DNA from: Pseudomonas sp. FeN3W
GTDB lineage: Bacteria; Pseudomonadota; Gammaproteobacteria; Pseudomonadales; Pseudomonadaceae
DNA: 64,000 nt
NCBI GenBank assembly: GCA_030263805.2
Contig: CP136010.1
Span: 310,001-374,000 of the forward strand
Direction: 5' to 3'
The notes under the pieces are model-generated. The model had not been told where the DNA came from, made no database searches, and saw nothing but the letters and a program-made list of their open reading frames with translations. Made by a program: the position numbers and the translations under genes. Of this stretch, positions 1 to 9,099 are shown piece by piece (the first letter of the stretch is position 1; each line of letters starts with the position of its first letter).

Positions 1-220
1 GCTCCGTGGCATCACCGAACAGCGTCGAATTCGGGTAGACCTCGACGCTTACCTGGCCGGGCAGACGCTCCTCGGCCAGGCGCTTGAACATCAGTGCACC
101 CTTGCCCTTGGGCGTGTCCTCGGCCACTACGTGAGAAAACTTGATGACGATGGGCTCAGCCTGGGCGAATGCGCTGGTGACCGCCAGCACAAGCCCGGCA
201 AGGGTAATGATCGGCTTCAT
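1..220 (-). CDS. TRAP transporter solute-binding protein, DctP family (5' part only)
   Basis: The first 73 codons lie in the window and the rest runs off the left edge. The protein starts with a signal peptide (MKPIITLAGLVLAVTSAFAQA). A mature start EPIVIKFSHVVAEDTPKGKG follows, which is the conserved opening of DctP-type periplasmic binding proteins of TRAP transporters for C4-dicarboxylates and related acids. A Shine-Dalgarno-like AAGAG lies just upstream of the ATG. It would bind substrate in the periplasm and pass it to a DctQM permease, presumably encoded outside the window. The substrate cannot be told from this fragment. Confidence 0.8.
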   Translation of the reverse strand, partial: MKPIITLAGLVLAVTSAFAQAEPIVIKFSHVVAEDTPKGKGALMFKRLAEERLPGQVSVEVYPNSTLFGDATE

Positions 221-437
221 GAAAGACTCTTTATTCTGGTTGGTTGGCAGTTCGTCCAGGCGGACCGACCGCAAGGACGCTTCTAGGCTTTCAACCGCTT
301 CTTATGCCAAAGATAGGTGACGACTGAAAGCGCTTTCCCCAACCAACCCAGCGGGAGCGGCACTACGTCACATTTGCGGTGGCGGCATAACAGAGTGGAG
401 TGCACTGCCTGGCCCGGCTCTCCAATCCGCTGGTGGC

Positions 438-797
438 TTAATCCAGATCCAGCAATAGCCCTGATTGCAGGCGTTTCGGTAGCTTGCGTACCACCAACTG
501 GTGTGCGCGGGTCAGCAGGTCGCGCAGTTCTTCGTCGGCTAGAGGAATCTGCCGACCGCTCATGCTGATCCAGTGCGCCCGGGCCAGGTAAGGAGCCGGG
601 CGGATGCCGGGACGGTCCACGAAACCCAGAAACAGGTCGCTATGGACCTTGAATGCCAGGTGCTCGCCAAGAAAATCGAGGACGGCGAACATCTTGTTGT
701 CCGCTACCGAGAACACCCGGTTGCTGCCCCACTTGAGGTCTTCACGGGTGCCGGGAAGCGTCAGGCAGAAGGCGGCGATCTGATCCGTAGTCATCAT
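438..797 (-). CDS. MmcQ/YjbR family protein
   Basis: This 119-aa protein has the MmcQ/YjbR (CyaY-like fold) pattern: an N-terminal TTDQIAAFCLTLPGTRED helix, a KWGSNRVFSVADNKMFAVL segment, then FKVHSDLFLGFVDRPGIRPAPY and a C-terminal LLTRAHQLVVRKLPKR. The family is thought to include DNA-binding proteins but its function is poorly known. The start at 797 gives the classic ATGA overlap with the stop of the upstream aadA-like gene, so the two are probably translated together. The longer reading frame upstream is a shadow of that gene. The biological role here is unknown. Confidence 0.8.
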   Translation of the reverse strand: MMTTDQIAAFCLTLPGTREDLKWGSNRVFSVADNKMFAVLDFLGEHLAFKVHSDLFLGFVDRPGIRPAPYLARAHWISMSGRQIPLADEELRDLLTRAHQLVVRKLPKRLQSGLLLDLD

Positions 798-1582
798 CGG
801 TCCGCTCCTGTTGGTTGCGGCAGCTGCAACTGCGCGCGCGCATGCCGGATGAACGCCTCCACCGCCTGTGGGCGCAGGGCAGCTTGTTCGATCGTGTCGC
901 CCCGATAGGCCTGGCGGGCTGTCTCCAGTACGGCACGGTGCTCGTCCGGCAGACATTCGAGCAACCAGGCCGCTGCGACGTCCTTCGGGGCGATGGCGTC
1001 CGTGGTCAGGGTCAGCCAGATGCGCGCCACGGCCAATACCACGTTGCACTCATCGCCTTGCCAGTCGGCAGGCTCGCACCATTGCGCCAGCGTGTCGTGC
1101 AAGGCTTGGCGCATGTCTCGCTCGGGCACCGGCTCGAACAGCTCGGCCGCGCTTGGGCCAAGCAGGCTGATGCCGTGCTTGCGCACCTGGTGCAGAAGAA
1201 TGGCCAGGTCGTGGTCTTCCTGGGGCGGTTCGATGCGGCCGGCTTCGATATCGGCGCGCAGCCATTCGCCGAACTGCAGCTCGCGCATTGCCGGATAGCG
1301 CCAGGGCCATACCGAGCTGCGTACCACCCAGGTGACTTCCAGCGGACGCAGACGCTCGCTGGCCGGCCAGGCGGAAAGCATCAGCAGCTCGTCCATGACT
1401 GTGCGGCGCGTGGCCTCCGGCAGGGGGGCTGCAACCGTAACAAGCAGGTCGAGATCGCTGCCGGGTTTCAGCCCACCGACAACGGCCGAGCCGAACAGAT
1501 GCACGGCCAGCAGGTTCCCGCCCAGGTGACGCTGCAGCAGGGCCAGTACCTGCTCGACCTGGCTGGATACCGATGTATTCAT
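794..1582 (-). CDS. AadA-like aminoglycoside (3'')(9)-O-nucleotidyltransferase
   Basis: This 262-aa protein matches the usual AadA length. An N-terminal nucleotidyltransferase fold carries GSAVVGGLKPGSDLDLL, with metal-binding Asp43 and Asp45. A Glu in RPLEVTWV (about residue 82) sits where AadA has its catalytic base. The C-terminal helical half (LQFGEWLRADIEAG, HDLAILLHQVRKHGISLLGP) fits the AadA substrate domain. AadA enzymes adenylylate streptomycin and spectinomycin in the cytoplasm. The ATG at 1582 is preferred over one six codons upstream because only it has an AGAAG-type ribosome site. There is no integron, attC site or IS nearby, so this looks like a resident chromosomal homologue. 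Whether it confers resistance is unproven. Confidence 0.85.
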   Translation of the reverse strand: MNTSVSSQVEQVLALLQRHLGGNLLAVHLFGSAVVGGLKPGSDLDLLVTVAAPLPEATRRTVMDELLMLSAWPASERLRPLEVTWVVRSSVWPWRYPAMRELQFGEWLRADIEAGRIEPPQEDHDLAILLHQVRKHGISLLGPSAAELFEPVPERDMRQALHDTLAQWCEPADWQGDECNVVLAVARIWLTLTTDAIAPKDVAAAWLLECLPDEHRAVLETARQAYRGDTIEQAALRPQAVEAFIRHARAQLQLPQPTGADR

Positions 1583-1769
1583 GAACGCTTCTAGGGGCAT
1601 CAGAGTCAGACCGGATTAAGAGGCAAGAGGTGGTTGCCCGGCTCCGACAATACAAACAGGGCGACGATAGCGCTATCCCGGCGCATTCATCGGGAGCGTA
1701 CGTTGCGGGAAATGGCTGAGGCGTTCAGCCCCCAAGGTGGTCGACTGGATTGCGTGCTGCCGAACAGGC

Positions 1770-1804
1770 AAAAAATGCCCCGTGGCGTTGCCGCACCCGG
1801 GGCA
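1770..1804 (-). terminator. Rho-independent terminator after oprN
   Basis: Read on the minus strand, TGCCCCG and CGGGGCA form a perfect 7-bp stem around a 15-nt loop, followed directly by a run of six T. It lies 42 bases past the oprN stop and ends the mexEF–oprN operon. Confidence 0.8.
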
Positions 1805-1845
1805 GAAGTGATCGACCAGGAGGCGATCCAACGAGAGAGCCGGTA

Positions 1846-3234
1846 TCAGGCGCTCGGCGTCCAGCCGCCACCGAGGGCCTTGTAGATGGCAACCACGCCG
1901 CGGTAGAGCTCGACTTCGGCCTGAGCCTGAGCGTCTTCGGCCAGAAGTCGTTCGCGCTCGGCATCGAGCAGTACGAGAAAGTCCGCCGTGCCTTCGCGAT
2001 AGCGGATTTCCGCTTGCTGTGCGGCGGCGCGGCTGGCCGTCGATTGGCGGATCAAGGAGAGCAGGCGCTGCTGGGCGTTGGCGTAATCGCTGAAGGCGTT
2101 TTCAGATTCCTCCAGCGCCAGTAATACCTGTTGCTCATAGCTGGCCAGCGCCGCATCGGCGTCGGCCTCGGCGCCACGCAGGCGGGCCCGCACGCTGCCG
2201 AGGTCGAACGCTGCCCAACTGATGCTCGGCGCCACGCCCCAGGCCCGCGCTGCGCTGGAGCCGATCTGCGAGCCGCGCCCGGCAACGAAGCCGAGAAAGC
2301 CCGACAGACTCACGCGCGGAAACAGATCGGCTGTCGCCACGCCGACATCGGCAGTGGCCGCGGCCAGCTGGCGCTCTGCTGCACGAATGTCCGGGCGCCG
2401 GCGCAGCAGCTCGCCTGGATCGCCAATCGGTAGCGACTTGGCGATTGCCGGCAGATCGCGCGGAGCGAGGTCCACGGCGAGTTGATCGGCGCGCTGGCCG
2501 AGCAGAGTAGCGATGCGGTTGCGCGCACGCGCCTGCTGCGCCTGCAATTGCGGCAGGCTGGCTTCGGTGGCCGCCAGACGGGCATCGGCGCGCAGGACAT
2601 CCAGCTCACTACCGACGCCCGCTTCGCGCAGCTGCTCGGTCAGTTCATGGGAATTGCGCTGGTTGGCCAAGTTGTCGCGGGCGATCCGCTCGCGTAGTTG
2701 GGCACCGCGCAGCTGACCGTAGGCATCCACCAGCTCGGCGATCAGGCTGACCTGCAGCTGGTAGAGCTCGGCTTCGACGGCATCGGCCTGCGCCTCGCTG
2801 GATTCCAGGCGGCGCTGGATACGGCCGAACAGGTCCAGTTCCCAGGCCATGTCCAGGCCCAGATCGTAACGCTCGGCGTTCACCCGCTCTTCACTGAAAC
2901 CCGGTTGCTGGGCCTTGCCGATATCGGCGCTGGCGCCCGCGGTGACGGTGGGCAGACGATCATTGCTGACGTCATCGCGAATCGCCCGTGCCGCCCGCAG
3001 GCGGGCATAGGCGATGCGCAGTTCGCGGTTCTCGGCCAGGGCTTCGCCAACCAGGGCGTCCAGCGTCGGATCGTCGAACTGCTGCCACCAGGCCGCTTCG
3101 AAGCGCGAGCGGTCGTAGTCGCCAGCCGATGCGCCGCCGATACGCGCCGGTTCCGGCTGCGGTGCCCGGTAATCGGGGCCGACCGCACAGGCGCTCAGTG
3201 CCAGAGTGAGCAGGGAAAGGGCAAAGAACTTCAT
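1846..3234 (-). CDS. oprN: OprN-type outer-membrane efflux lipoprotein
   Basis: This is the outer-membrane channel of the MexEF-OprN tripartite pump, 462 aa. It has a lipoprotein signal with lipobox LSACAVGP (Cys about residue 16), then two TolC/OEP repeats. Each repeat is a long coiled coil with conserved stretches such as AWELDLFGRIQRRLES and PDIRAAERQLAAATADVGVATA. The C-terminal YRGVVAIYKALGGGW is typical of the NodT/OprM family. The ATG at 3234 overlaps the mexF stop by four bases (ATGA), which sets the start. It is the last gene of the operon and is followed by a terminator. Confidence 0.9.
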   Translation of the reverse strand: MKFFALSLLTLALSACAVGPDYRAPQPEPARIGGASAGDYDRSRFEAAWWQQFDDPTLDALVGEALAENRELRIAYARLRAARAIRDDVSNDRLPTVTAGASADIGKAQQPGFSEERVNAERYDLGLDMAWELDLFGRIQRRLESSEAQADAVEAELYQLQVSLIAELVDAYGQLRGAQLRERIARDNLANQRNSHELTEQLREAGVGSELDVLRADARLAATEASLPQLQAQQARARNRIATLLGQRADQLAVDLAPRDLPAIAKSLPIGDPGELLRRRPDIRAAERQLAAATADVGVATADLFPRVSLSGFLGFVAGRGSQIGSSAARAWGVAPSISWAAFDLGSVRARLRGAEADADAALASYEQQVLLALEESENAFSDYANAQQRLLSLIRQSTASRAAAQQAEIRYREGTADFLVLLDAERERLLAEDAQAQAEVELYRGVVAIYKALGGGWTPSA

Positions 3235-6200
3235 GCGCGGGCCTCCTTGTAAGCCACTTTGCGGGCTTCGCGTTTCTCGACGAAGGCACGAATCACCAGA
3301 TAGAACACCGGGGTCAGCAGCAGACCGAAGAAGGTCACCCCAAGCATGCCGCTGAACACCGCAACACCCATGGCATGGCGCATCTCGGCGCCGGCCCCGC
3401 TGGAGAGCACCAGCGGCACCACGCCCATGATGAAGGCGAAGCTGGTCATCAGGATCGGCCGCAGACGCAGGCGGCAGGCTTCGAGGATGGCGGCCAGCCG
3501 GTCCATGCCTTCCTCCTGCTTGTCCTTGGCGAACTCGACGATGAGGATGGCGTTCTTGCACGCCAGGCCCACCAGCACGATCAGGCCGATCTGGGTGAAC
3601 ACGTTGTTGTCGCTACCGGCCAGGATCACCCCGGTGATCGCCGAGAGCAGGGTCATCGGCACGATCAGGATCACCGCCAGCGGCAGGCTCCAGCTCTCGT
3701 ATTGCGCCGCCAGCACCAGGAACGCCAGGAGCACACAGAGCGGGAAGACGAACACCGCGGTGTTGCCGGCGAGGATCTGCTGGTAGGTCAGCTCGGTCCA
3801 TTCGTAGCTCATGCCGTTGGGCAGCTCGGCCTGGAGCAGACGCTCCATGGCGGCCTCGGCTTGCCCCGAGCTGTAGCCCGGTGCGGCGGCGCCGTTGATC
3901 TCGGCGGTGAGGAAGCCGTTGTAGTGCATCACCCGATCCGGGCCGGCGCTATCCGTGACGTTGACGAAGGTCGACAGCGGGACCATTTCGCCGCGGTCGT
4001 TACGCACTTTCAGCTGGCCGATCTGCTCCGGGGCCAGACGGAACTTCTGGTCCGCCTGGACGTTGACCTGATAGGTACGACCGAAGCGGTTGAAGTCGTT
4101 GGCGTACAGCGAGCCAAGGTAGACCTGCATGGTGTCGAAGATCTCGTCGATAGCCACGCCGTGGGTCTTGGCCTTCTCGCGGTCGATGTCGGCATCCACC
4201 TGCGGCACGTTGACCTGGTAGCTGGTGAACAGGCCGGCCAGCTCCGGATAGTCGGCGCTCTTGGCGATGACGTTCTGCACCTGGGTGTACAGCTCCTCGT
4301 AGCCGAGGTTGCCGCGGTCCTGCACCTGCACGCGGAAACCGCCGATGGTGCCCAGGCCTTGTACGGGTGGCGGCGGGAAGATGGCGATGAAGGCATCCTG
4401 AATCTGCGCGAACTGGCCATTCAGGTCCGCCGCGATGGCGTTGGCCGAGAGTGACGGGTCCTTGCGCTCATCGAACGGCTTGAGCGGAGTGAAGACGATG
4501 CCGCTGTTCGGGCTGTTGGTGAAGCCGTTGATCGACAGGCCCGGGAAGGCCACGGTGTTCTCCACGCCGGGGTGCTTGCCGGCGATTTCCGACATGCGCT
4601 TGATCACGTCCTCGGTGCGGTCCAGCGTGGCGGCGTCCGGCAGCTGGGCGAAGGCGACCAGGTATTGCTTGTCCTGCGGCGGGACGAAACCGGTCGGCGT
4701 GCTGGCGAAGCCCAGGTAACCGAGGCCGACCAGGCCGACATAGACCAGCAGCGCAATGCCACTGCCGCGCAGGATGCGTCGTACCAGACCGACATAGCCG
4801 TGGCTGGCGTGATCGAACATGCGGTTGAACGGCGCGAACAGCCAGCCACCGAGCATGCGGTCGAGCAGTCGCGAGAAGCCGTCCTTCGGCGCGTCGTGGG
4901 CCTTGAGCAGGCTGGCCGCCAGCGCCGGCGACAGGGTCAGCGAGTTGAATGCCGAGATCACCGTGGAAATGGCGATGGTCAGCGCGAACTGCTGGTAGAA
5001 CTGCCCGGTGAGGCCGGAAATGAACGCGGTGGGGATGAACACCGCGCAGAGCACCAGCGCGGTGGCGATGATCGGCCCGGTCACTTCCTTCATCGCCTGA
5101 CGGGTCGCTTCCTCCGGCGACTTGCCGAGGCCGATGTTGCGCTCGACGTTCTCCACCACGACGATGGCGTCGTCCACCACGATGCCGATCGCCAGCACCA
5201 GACCGAACAGCGACAGTGCGTTGAGCGAGAAACCGAGCAGGTGCATGACCGCGAAGGTGCCGATCAGCGACACCGGCACGGCGGCCAGTGGAATGATCGA
5301 GGCGCGCCAGGTCTGCAGGAACAGGATCACCACCAGCACCACCAGCACGATGGCCTCGAGCAGGGTGTGCACCACCGCCTCGATGGAGCCGCGCACGAAG
5401 ATGGTCGGGTCATAGACGATCTCGTAGTCCACGCCTTCCGGGAAGTCGCCTTTCAGCTCCGCCATGCGTGCTCGCACCGAGTCGGAAATCTCGATGGCGT
5501 TCGAACCCGGGCGCTGGAATATCGGAATGGCGACGGCGGGCTGGTTGTTCAGCAGCGAACGCAGCGCGTACTGGCTGGAACCCAGTTCGACCCGGGCGAT
5601 GTCCCGCAGACGGGTGATCGAGCCGTCTTCGCCGGCGCGGATGATGATGTTCTCGAATTCTTCTTCGGTGACCAGCCGACCCTGGGTGTTGATCGACAGC
5701 TGGAAGTCCGTGGCACCCGGTGCCGGCGGCGCGCCCAGAGAACCTGCGGCGACCTGGCGGTTCTGCTCGCGGATCGCGTTGACCACGTCCGATGCGGTGA
5801 GGTTGCGCGAGGCGACCTTCTCCGGGTCGAGCCAGACGCGCAGGGAGTAATCACCCATGCCGAACAGCTGCACATCACCGATGCCATCCAGCCGCGCGAG
5901 CTCGTCCTTGACGTTGAGTGTGGCGTAGTTGGACAGGTAGAGCATGTCGTAGCGCTGATCCGGCGAGGTCAGGTGCACCACCATGGTCAGGTCCGGGGAG
6001 GCCTTGTCCACGGTCACGCCGAGGCGCTGCACCTCGGTGGGCAAGGTCGGCATGGTGCGCGTGACGCGGTTCTGCACCTGCACCTGGGCGTTATCGAGAT
6101 CAGTGCCCAGTCCAAAGGTGATGGTCAGGGTCAGCTTGCCGTCGGCGGTGGCCTGGGACGACATGTAGAGCATGCCCTCGACGCCGGTGATGGCCTGCTC

Positions 6201-6401
6201 CAGCGGGGAGGCGACGGTTTCACCGATCACCTTGGGGTTGGCACCGGGAAACTCGGCGCGCACCACCACGGTGGGCGGGACGACTTCGGGGTATTCGCTG
6301 ATCGGCAGCTGGAACAGCGAGATGGCCCCGCCGATGAGGATCACCAGCGACAGCACGGCGGCGAAAATCGGCCGCTTGATGAAGAATTGCGAGAAATTCA
6401 T
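3231..6401 (-). CDS. mexF: RND multidrug efflux inner-membrane transporter MexF
   Basis: This 1056-aa HAE1-type RND pump belongs to the inner membrane. The N-terminus NFSQFFIKRPIFAAVLSLVI and the segment PISEYPEVVPPTVVVRA match MexF. TM4 carries the proton-relay acidic pair in VLAIGIVVDDAIVVVENVERN, and the C-terminal half repeats the fold (GLACKNAILIVEFAKD, with the TM10 Lys). MexF exports chloramphenicol, fluoroquinolones, trimethoprim and quinolone signal precursors in P. aeruginosa. It is proton-driven and works with MexE and OprN. It is 96 bp downstream of mexE and overlaps oprN by four bases. The reading frame is intact with no sign of decay. Confidence 0.95.
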   Translation of the reverse strand: MNFSQFFIKRPIFAAVLSLVILIGGAISLFQLPISEYPEVVPPTVVVRAEFPGANPKVIGETVASPLEQAITGVEGMLYMSSQATADGKLTLTITFGLGTDLDNAQVQVQNRVTRTMPTLPTEVQRLGVTVDKASPDLTMVVHLTSPDQRYDMLYLSNYATLNVKDELARLDGIGDVQLFGMGDYSLRVWLDPEKVASRNLTASDVVNAIREQNRQVAAGSLGAPPAPGATDFQLSINTQGRLVTEEEFENIIIRAGEDGSITRLRDIARVELGSSQYALRSLLNNQPAVAIPIFQRPGSNAIEISDSVRARMAELKGDFPEGVDYEIVYDPTIFVRGSIEAVVHTLLEAIVLVVLVVILFLQTWRASIIPLAAVPVSLIGTFAVMHLLGFSLNALSLFGLVLAIGIVVDDAIVVVENVERNIGLGKSPEEATRQAMKEVTGPIIATALVLCAVFIPTAFISGLTGQFYQQFALTIAISTVISAFNSLTLSPALAASLLKAHDAPKDGFSRLLDRMLGGWLFAPFNRMFDHASHGYVGLVRRILRGSGIALLVYVGLVGLGYLGFASTPTGFVPPQDKQYLVAFAQLPDAATLDRTEDVIKRMSEIAGKHPGVENTVAFPGLSINGFTNSPNSGIVFTPLKPFDERKDPSLSANAIAADLNGQFAQIQDAFIAIFPPPPVQGLGTIGGFRVQVQDRGNLGYEELYTQVQNVIAKSADYPELAGLFTSYQVNVPQVDADIDREKAKTHGVAIDEIFDTMQVYLGSLYANDFNRFGRTYQVNVQADQKFRLAPEQIGQLKVRNDRGEMVPLSTFVNVTDSAGPDRVMHYNGFLTAEINGAAAPGYSSGQAEAAMERLLQAELPNGMSYEWTELTYQQILAGNTAVFVFPLCVLLAFLVLAAQYESWSLPLAVILIVPMTLLSAITGVILAGSDNNVFTQIGLIVLVGLACKNAILIVEFAKDKQEEGMDRLAAILEACRLRLRPILMTSFAFIMGVVPLVLSSGAGAEMRHAMGVAVFSGMLGVTFFGLLLTPVFYLVIRAFVEKREARKVAYKEARA

Positions 6402-6497
6402 GGCGCACTCCGGGGTAGGGCGCGCGTCTGGCGCCCTGGCGGATCGATCGGATTGGCGCGGCAGGCGCGCCGGAGTTCAGGGCAGTTGCGGGGGTAC

Positions 6498-7727
6498 TCA
6501 GCTGCTAGGGCGCTGGGCCAGGCTGCGCTCGACGACCTGTGGTTTCATCGCCTCGCTGATCGCGCGGTTCTGCTGGCGCAGGGTGGCCAGCGTCTCGGCG
6601 TCGGCCATGGGCACCGACTCCGGCTGCACCGGGCTGCCCGGGCGTACGCGCTGCAGGCCGTTGACCACGATGCTCTCGCCCTTGGCCAGACCGCTGCGAA
6701 CGATGCGCAGCCCTTCGAGCTTGGGACCGACTTCGACCGGGCGGTAGGCGACGGTGCCGTCCTCGGTCAGCACCAGGACGAACTTCTTGCCCAGGTCGGT
6801 ACCGACCGCGGCGTCCTTGATCAGCACGGCGTCGTAGGTGGCGCTGCCGACCAGCTTCAGGCGCGCATAAAGGCCGGGGGTGAAGCTGCCGTCACGGTTG
6901 TCGAACACAGCGCGACCACGGATGGTGCCGGTGCGCGGGTCGACCTGGTTGTCGACGAAGTCCATGTGGCCCAGGTGCGGATGGCCGTCATCGCTGGACA
7001 GGCCGAGATAGACCGGGGTCGCCTCGCCACGGTCGCCATTGCGTGCCAGCTCGCGATACTTGAGGTAGGTACGCTCATCGGCCTCGAAATAGGCATAGAC
7101 CCGGTCGGTGGAGACCAGCGTGGTCAGCAGCGCCTCGCCGGCGTTGACCAGGTTGCCGGCGGTGATCAGCGCGCGGCCGACGCGACCGTCGATGGGCGCG
7201 GTCACGCGGGTGAAGGAGAGATCCAGCTGCGCGCGGTCCAGTTGCGCCTGAATCGCCGCGGTTGCCGAGCGGGCTTCACTGGCGGCACTGACGCGGGCGT
7301 CGGCGAGCTCGTCGGAAATCGCGTTCTTCTTGCGCAGGCGCTCGCCGCGTTCTGCTTCGGCGACGGTACGTTGCTGATTGGCGCGAGCCTGTTGCAGTTG
7401 CGCCTGCAGGCGCTTGACCTCGGCCTGGAACGGACGTGGGTCGATCTGGAACAAGAGGTCGCCTTTGTTCACCAGCGCACCTTCCTCGAAGGCCACCTTG
7501 TCGATGAAGCCGGATACGCGCGGACGAATCTCCACCGACTCCGGCGCTTCCAGACGGCCAGTGAGTTCGTCCCACTCGGTCACCTGCTGTTCGATGACTT
7601 CCGCGACGCTGACGACGGGCGGCGGCGTGCCCGACTGGGTGGCCTCCGGTGCCTTGCCGCAAGCGGCGGTGATCAGCACCGTCAGGGCGATAAGAGGAAA
7701 ACGCAAGGCGTTGAACGAACGTTCCAT
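6498..7727 (-). CDS. mexE: RND efflux periplasmic adaptor MexE
   Basis: This 409-aa membrane fusion protein has a lipoprotein signal (LTVLITAACGK). The N-terminal beta-barrel and lipoyl half is ESVEIRPRVSGFIDKVAFEEGALVNKGDLLFQIDPRPF. An alpha-hairpin follows (VKRLQAQLQQARANQQRTVAEAERGERL), then the second lipoyl half with SFTRVTAPIDGRVGRALITAGNLV. It links MexF to OprN in the periplasm. The ATG at 7727 is chosen because it begins the signal peptide, and the upstream extension in frame lacks family similarity. It is the first gene of mexEF–oprN, preceded by a candidate MexT box. Confidence 0.93.
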   Translation of the reverse strand: MERSFNALRFPLIALTVLITAACGKAPEATQSGTPPPVVSVAEVIEQQVTEWDELTGRLEAPESVEIRPRVSGFIDKVAFEEGALVNKGDLLFQIDPRPFQAEVKRLQAQLQQARANQQRTVAEAERGERLRKKNAISDELADARVSAASEARSATAAIQAQLDRAQLDLSFTRVTAPIDGRVGRALITAGNLVNAGEALLTTLVSTDRVYAYFEADERTYLKYRELARNGDRGEATPVYLGLSSDDGHPHLGHMDFVDNQVDPRTGTIRGRAVFDNRDGSFTPGLYARLKLVGSATYDAVLIKDAAVGTDLGKKFVLVLTEDGTVAYRPVEVGPKLEGLRIVRSGLAKGESIVVNGLQRVRPGSPVQPESVPMADAETLATLRQQNRAISEAMKPQVVERSLAQRPSS

Positions 7728-7804
7728 GCTTGACTCCGCAAGTCGGATTTGTTGATGGCGGGAGTCTGCGTGGTCAAACCGTTCAGCAAAAATCGAACGA
7801 GGCA

Positions 7805-7828
7805 AAGGTGAATATCATTGGCGGTGAT
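7805..7828 (-). promoter_or_regulatory. Candidate MexT-binding box upstream of mexE
   Basis: On the minus strand the sequence reads ATCA, 5 nt, AATGAT, 4 nt, ACCTT. The published MexT box is ATCA-N5-GTCGAT-N4-ACYAT. The outer elements and spacing fit (4/4 and 4/5) and the centre shares GAT. It lies 78 bp upstream of the mexE start, between mexE and mexT, where MexT acts in P. aeruginosa. This is a motif match by eye only. Confidence 0.4.
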
Positions 7829-7885
7829 GGTTGCGCGCTCGTCATCACGTATACGCGAGGCCATTCACCGACGATCCGTGATCTC

Positions 7886-8030
7886 GTAGGTTGGGTTGAG
7901 CCGCTCCGCGGCGAAGCCCAACGCGACCGCGCTTTCGGCCCACACCACGTCCGTTGTCGAAGTTCAATACCATGGCGAATGCGTTGCCGGATACCACGCT
8001 CGTTGGGCTTCGCTACGCTCAACCTACCGC
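7886..8030. repeat. Inverted repeat element between mexE and mexT (MITE/REP-like)
   Basis: Two related units face each other. The left unit at 7886–7923 begins GTAGGTTGGGTTGAG and ends GCGAAGCCCAACG. The right unit at 8001–8030 is its inverse (CGTTGGGCTTCGC, then GCTCAACCTAC). About 77 bp lies between them. Each unit can itself fold as a short hairpin. Repeats of the GTAGGTTGGG...GAAGCCCAAC type occur in intergenic regions of many proteobacterial genomes. It sits directly at the 3' end of mexT. Confidence 0.6.
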
Positions 8031-8032
8031 GG

Positions 8033-8950
8033 TCAGAGGCTATCCGGATCGCCGACGAACATCTGGATGCGCGAGCGCAGCCAGCGCTCGGCGGGGTCGT
8101 TGTCCTGGGCGCCGCGCCAGGCCATGGACAGCTCGAAGTCCTGGCTGGTCTGGAAGGGCAAGGGTTCGGCGCGCACGCCGCCATTGGCCGCCAGTGCCGC
8201 GGCGGCGTAGTCCGGAACGGTGGCGATGATGTCGGTTCCGGCAAGCAGGCTGGCCAGACCGTTGAACTGCGGCACCGCCAGGACCACCTTGCGCTTGCAA
8301 CCGTGCAGGGCCAGTTCCTCGTCTATATAGCCGTTGAGATCGCCGGCAAAGGAGACCATCGCATGCGGGCGGCTGCAGTAATCCTCCATGCTCAGCCGGC
8401 CGGGAATGCTGTCGGCGCGCAGCAGCATCGGCCTGGGCCGGCGCAGTACCTTGCGTTTGGCATTGGCCGGCAGCTCCTCGGTGTAGCAGACGCCCACCGA
8501 GATCTCGCCGGACGCAAGCAGGCCGGGCATCAACAGATAGTTGGCGCGGCGCACCACCAGCACCACGTCCGGCGCTTCGGCGCGCAGGCGACGCAGCAGC
8601 GGCGGTAGCAGGGCGAACTCGACTTCATCGGTCAGGCCGATGCGAAACACCTGGGTGCTGGTGGCCGGGTCGAAGGTCGAGGCGCGGCTGACGGCGGTGG
8701 AGATCGAGTCCAGCGCCGGTGAAAGCAGCTGGGCGATCTCCAGCGCGCGCGCGGTCGGCTCCATGCTGCGGCCGGTACGGACGAAGAGCGGGTCGTCGAA
8801 CAGCGTGCGCAGTCGTGCCAGCGCGGCACTGATCGCCGGCTGGCCGAGAAACAGCTTTTCCGCTGCGCGGGTCACACTGCGCTCGTGCATCAGCGTTTCG
8901 AAGACGATCAGCAGATTGAGGTCAACACGGCGGAGGTCGTTGCGATTCAT
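8033..8950 (-). CDS. mexT: LysR-type activator MexT
   Basis: This 305-aa LysR regulator has its N-terminal winged helix-turn-helix at NLLIVFETLMHERSVTRAAEKLFLGQPAISAALARLR, followed by DDPLFVRTGRSMEPTARA. The remainder is the NodD-like effector domain ending in LRSRIQMFVGDPDSL. The N-terminus MNRNDLRRVDLNLLIVFETL and C-terminus match P. aeruginosa MexT closely as I recall it. MexT activates mexEF-oprN and mexS. The gene lies between mexE and the divergent mexS, as in P. aeruginosa. The frame is intact, unlike some P. aeruginosa strains in which mexT carries an inactivating insertion. Confidence 0.93.
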   Translation of the reverse strand: MNRNDLRRVDLNLLIVFETLMHERSVTRAAEKLFLGQPAISAALARLRTLFDDPLFVRTGRSMEPTARALEIAQLLSPALDSISTAVSRASTFDPATSTQVFRIGLTDEVEFALLPPLLRRLRAEAPDVVLVVRRANYLLMPGLLASGEISVGVCYTEELPANAKRKVLRRPRPMLLRADSIPGRLSMEDYCSRPHAMVSFAGDLNGYIDEELALHGCKRKVVLAVPQFNGLASLLAGTDIIATVPDYAAAALAANGGVRAEPLPFQTSQDFELSMAWRGAQDNDPAERWLRSRIQMFVGDPDSL

Positions 8951-9099
8951 ACCTGGTTCACGTCGAGCCTGCAGCCGGGCGTCCGGCTCTGGAGGGTGGT
9001 CTGCATTCTAGACAGCTTCGCCTGCCAACGGCATGCCCGATCCCGCTTTCGAAATGCATAAAGCTGCAATGCGCCCGGCAAGCATACATACGCAGTTCC

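Noticed and set aside
815..1594. A 259-codon plus-strand frame opposite the aadA-like gene
   Set aside because: Antisense shadow; the minus-strand frame carries the full set of AadA motifs.
4572..7733. A 1053-codon open frame on the plus strand opposite mexF/mexE
   Set aside because: It is an antisense shadow of GC-rich coding DNA with low-complexity Gln/Arg/His/Asp-rich translation and no family features.
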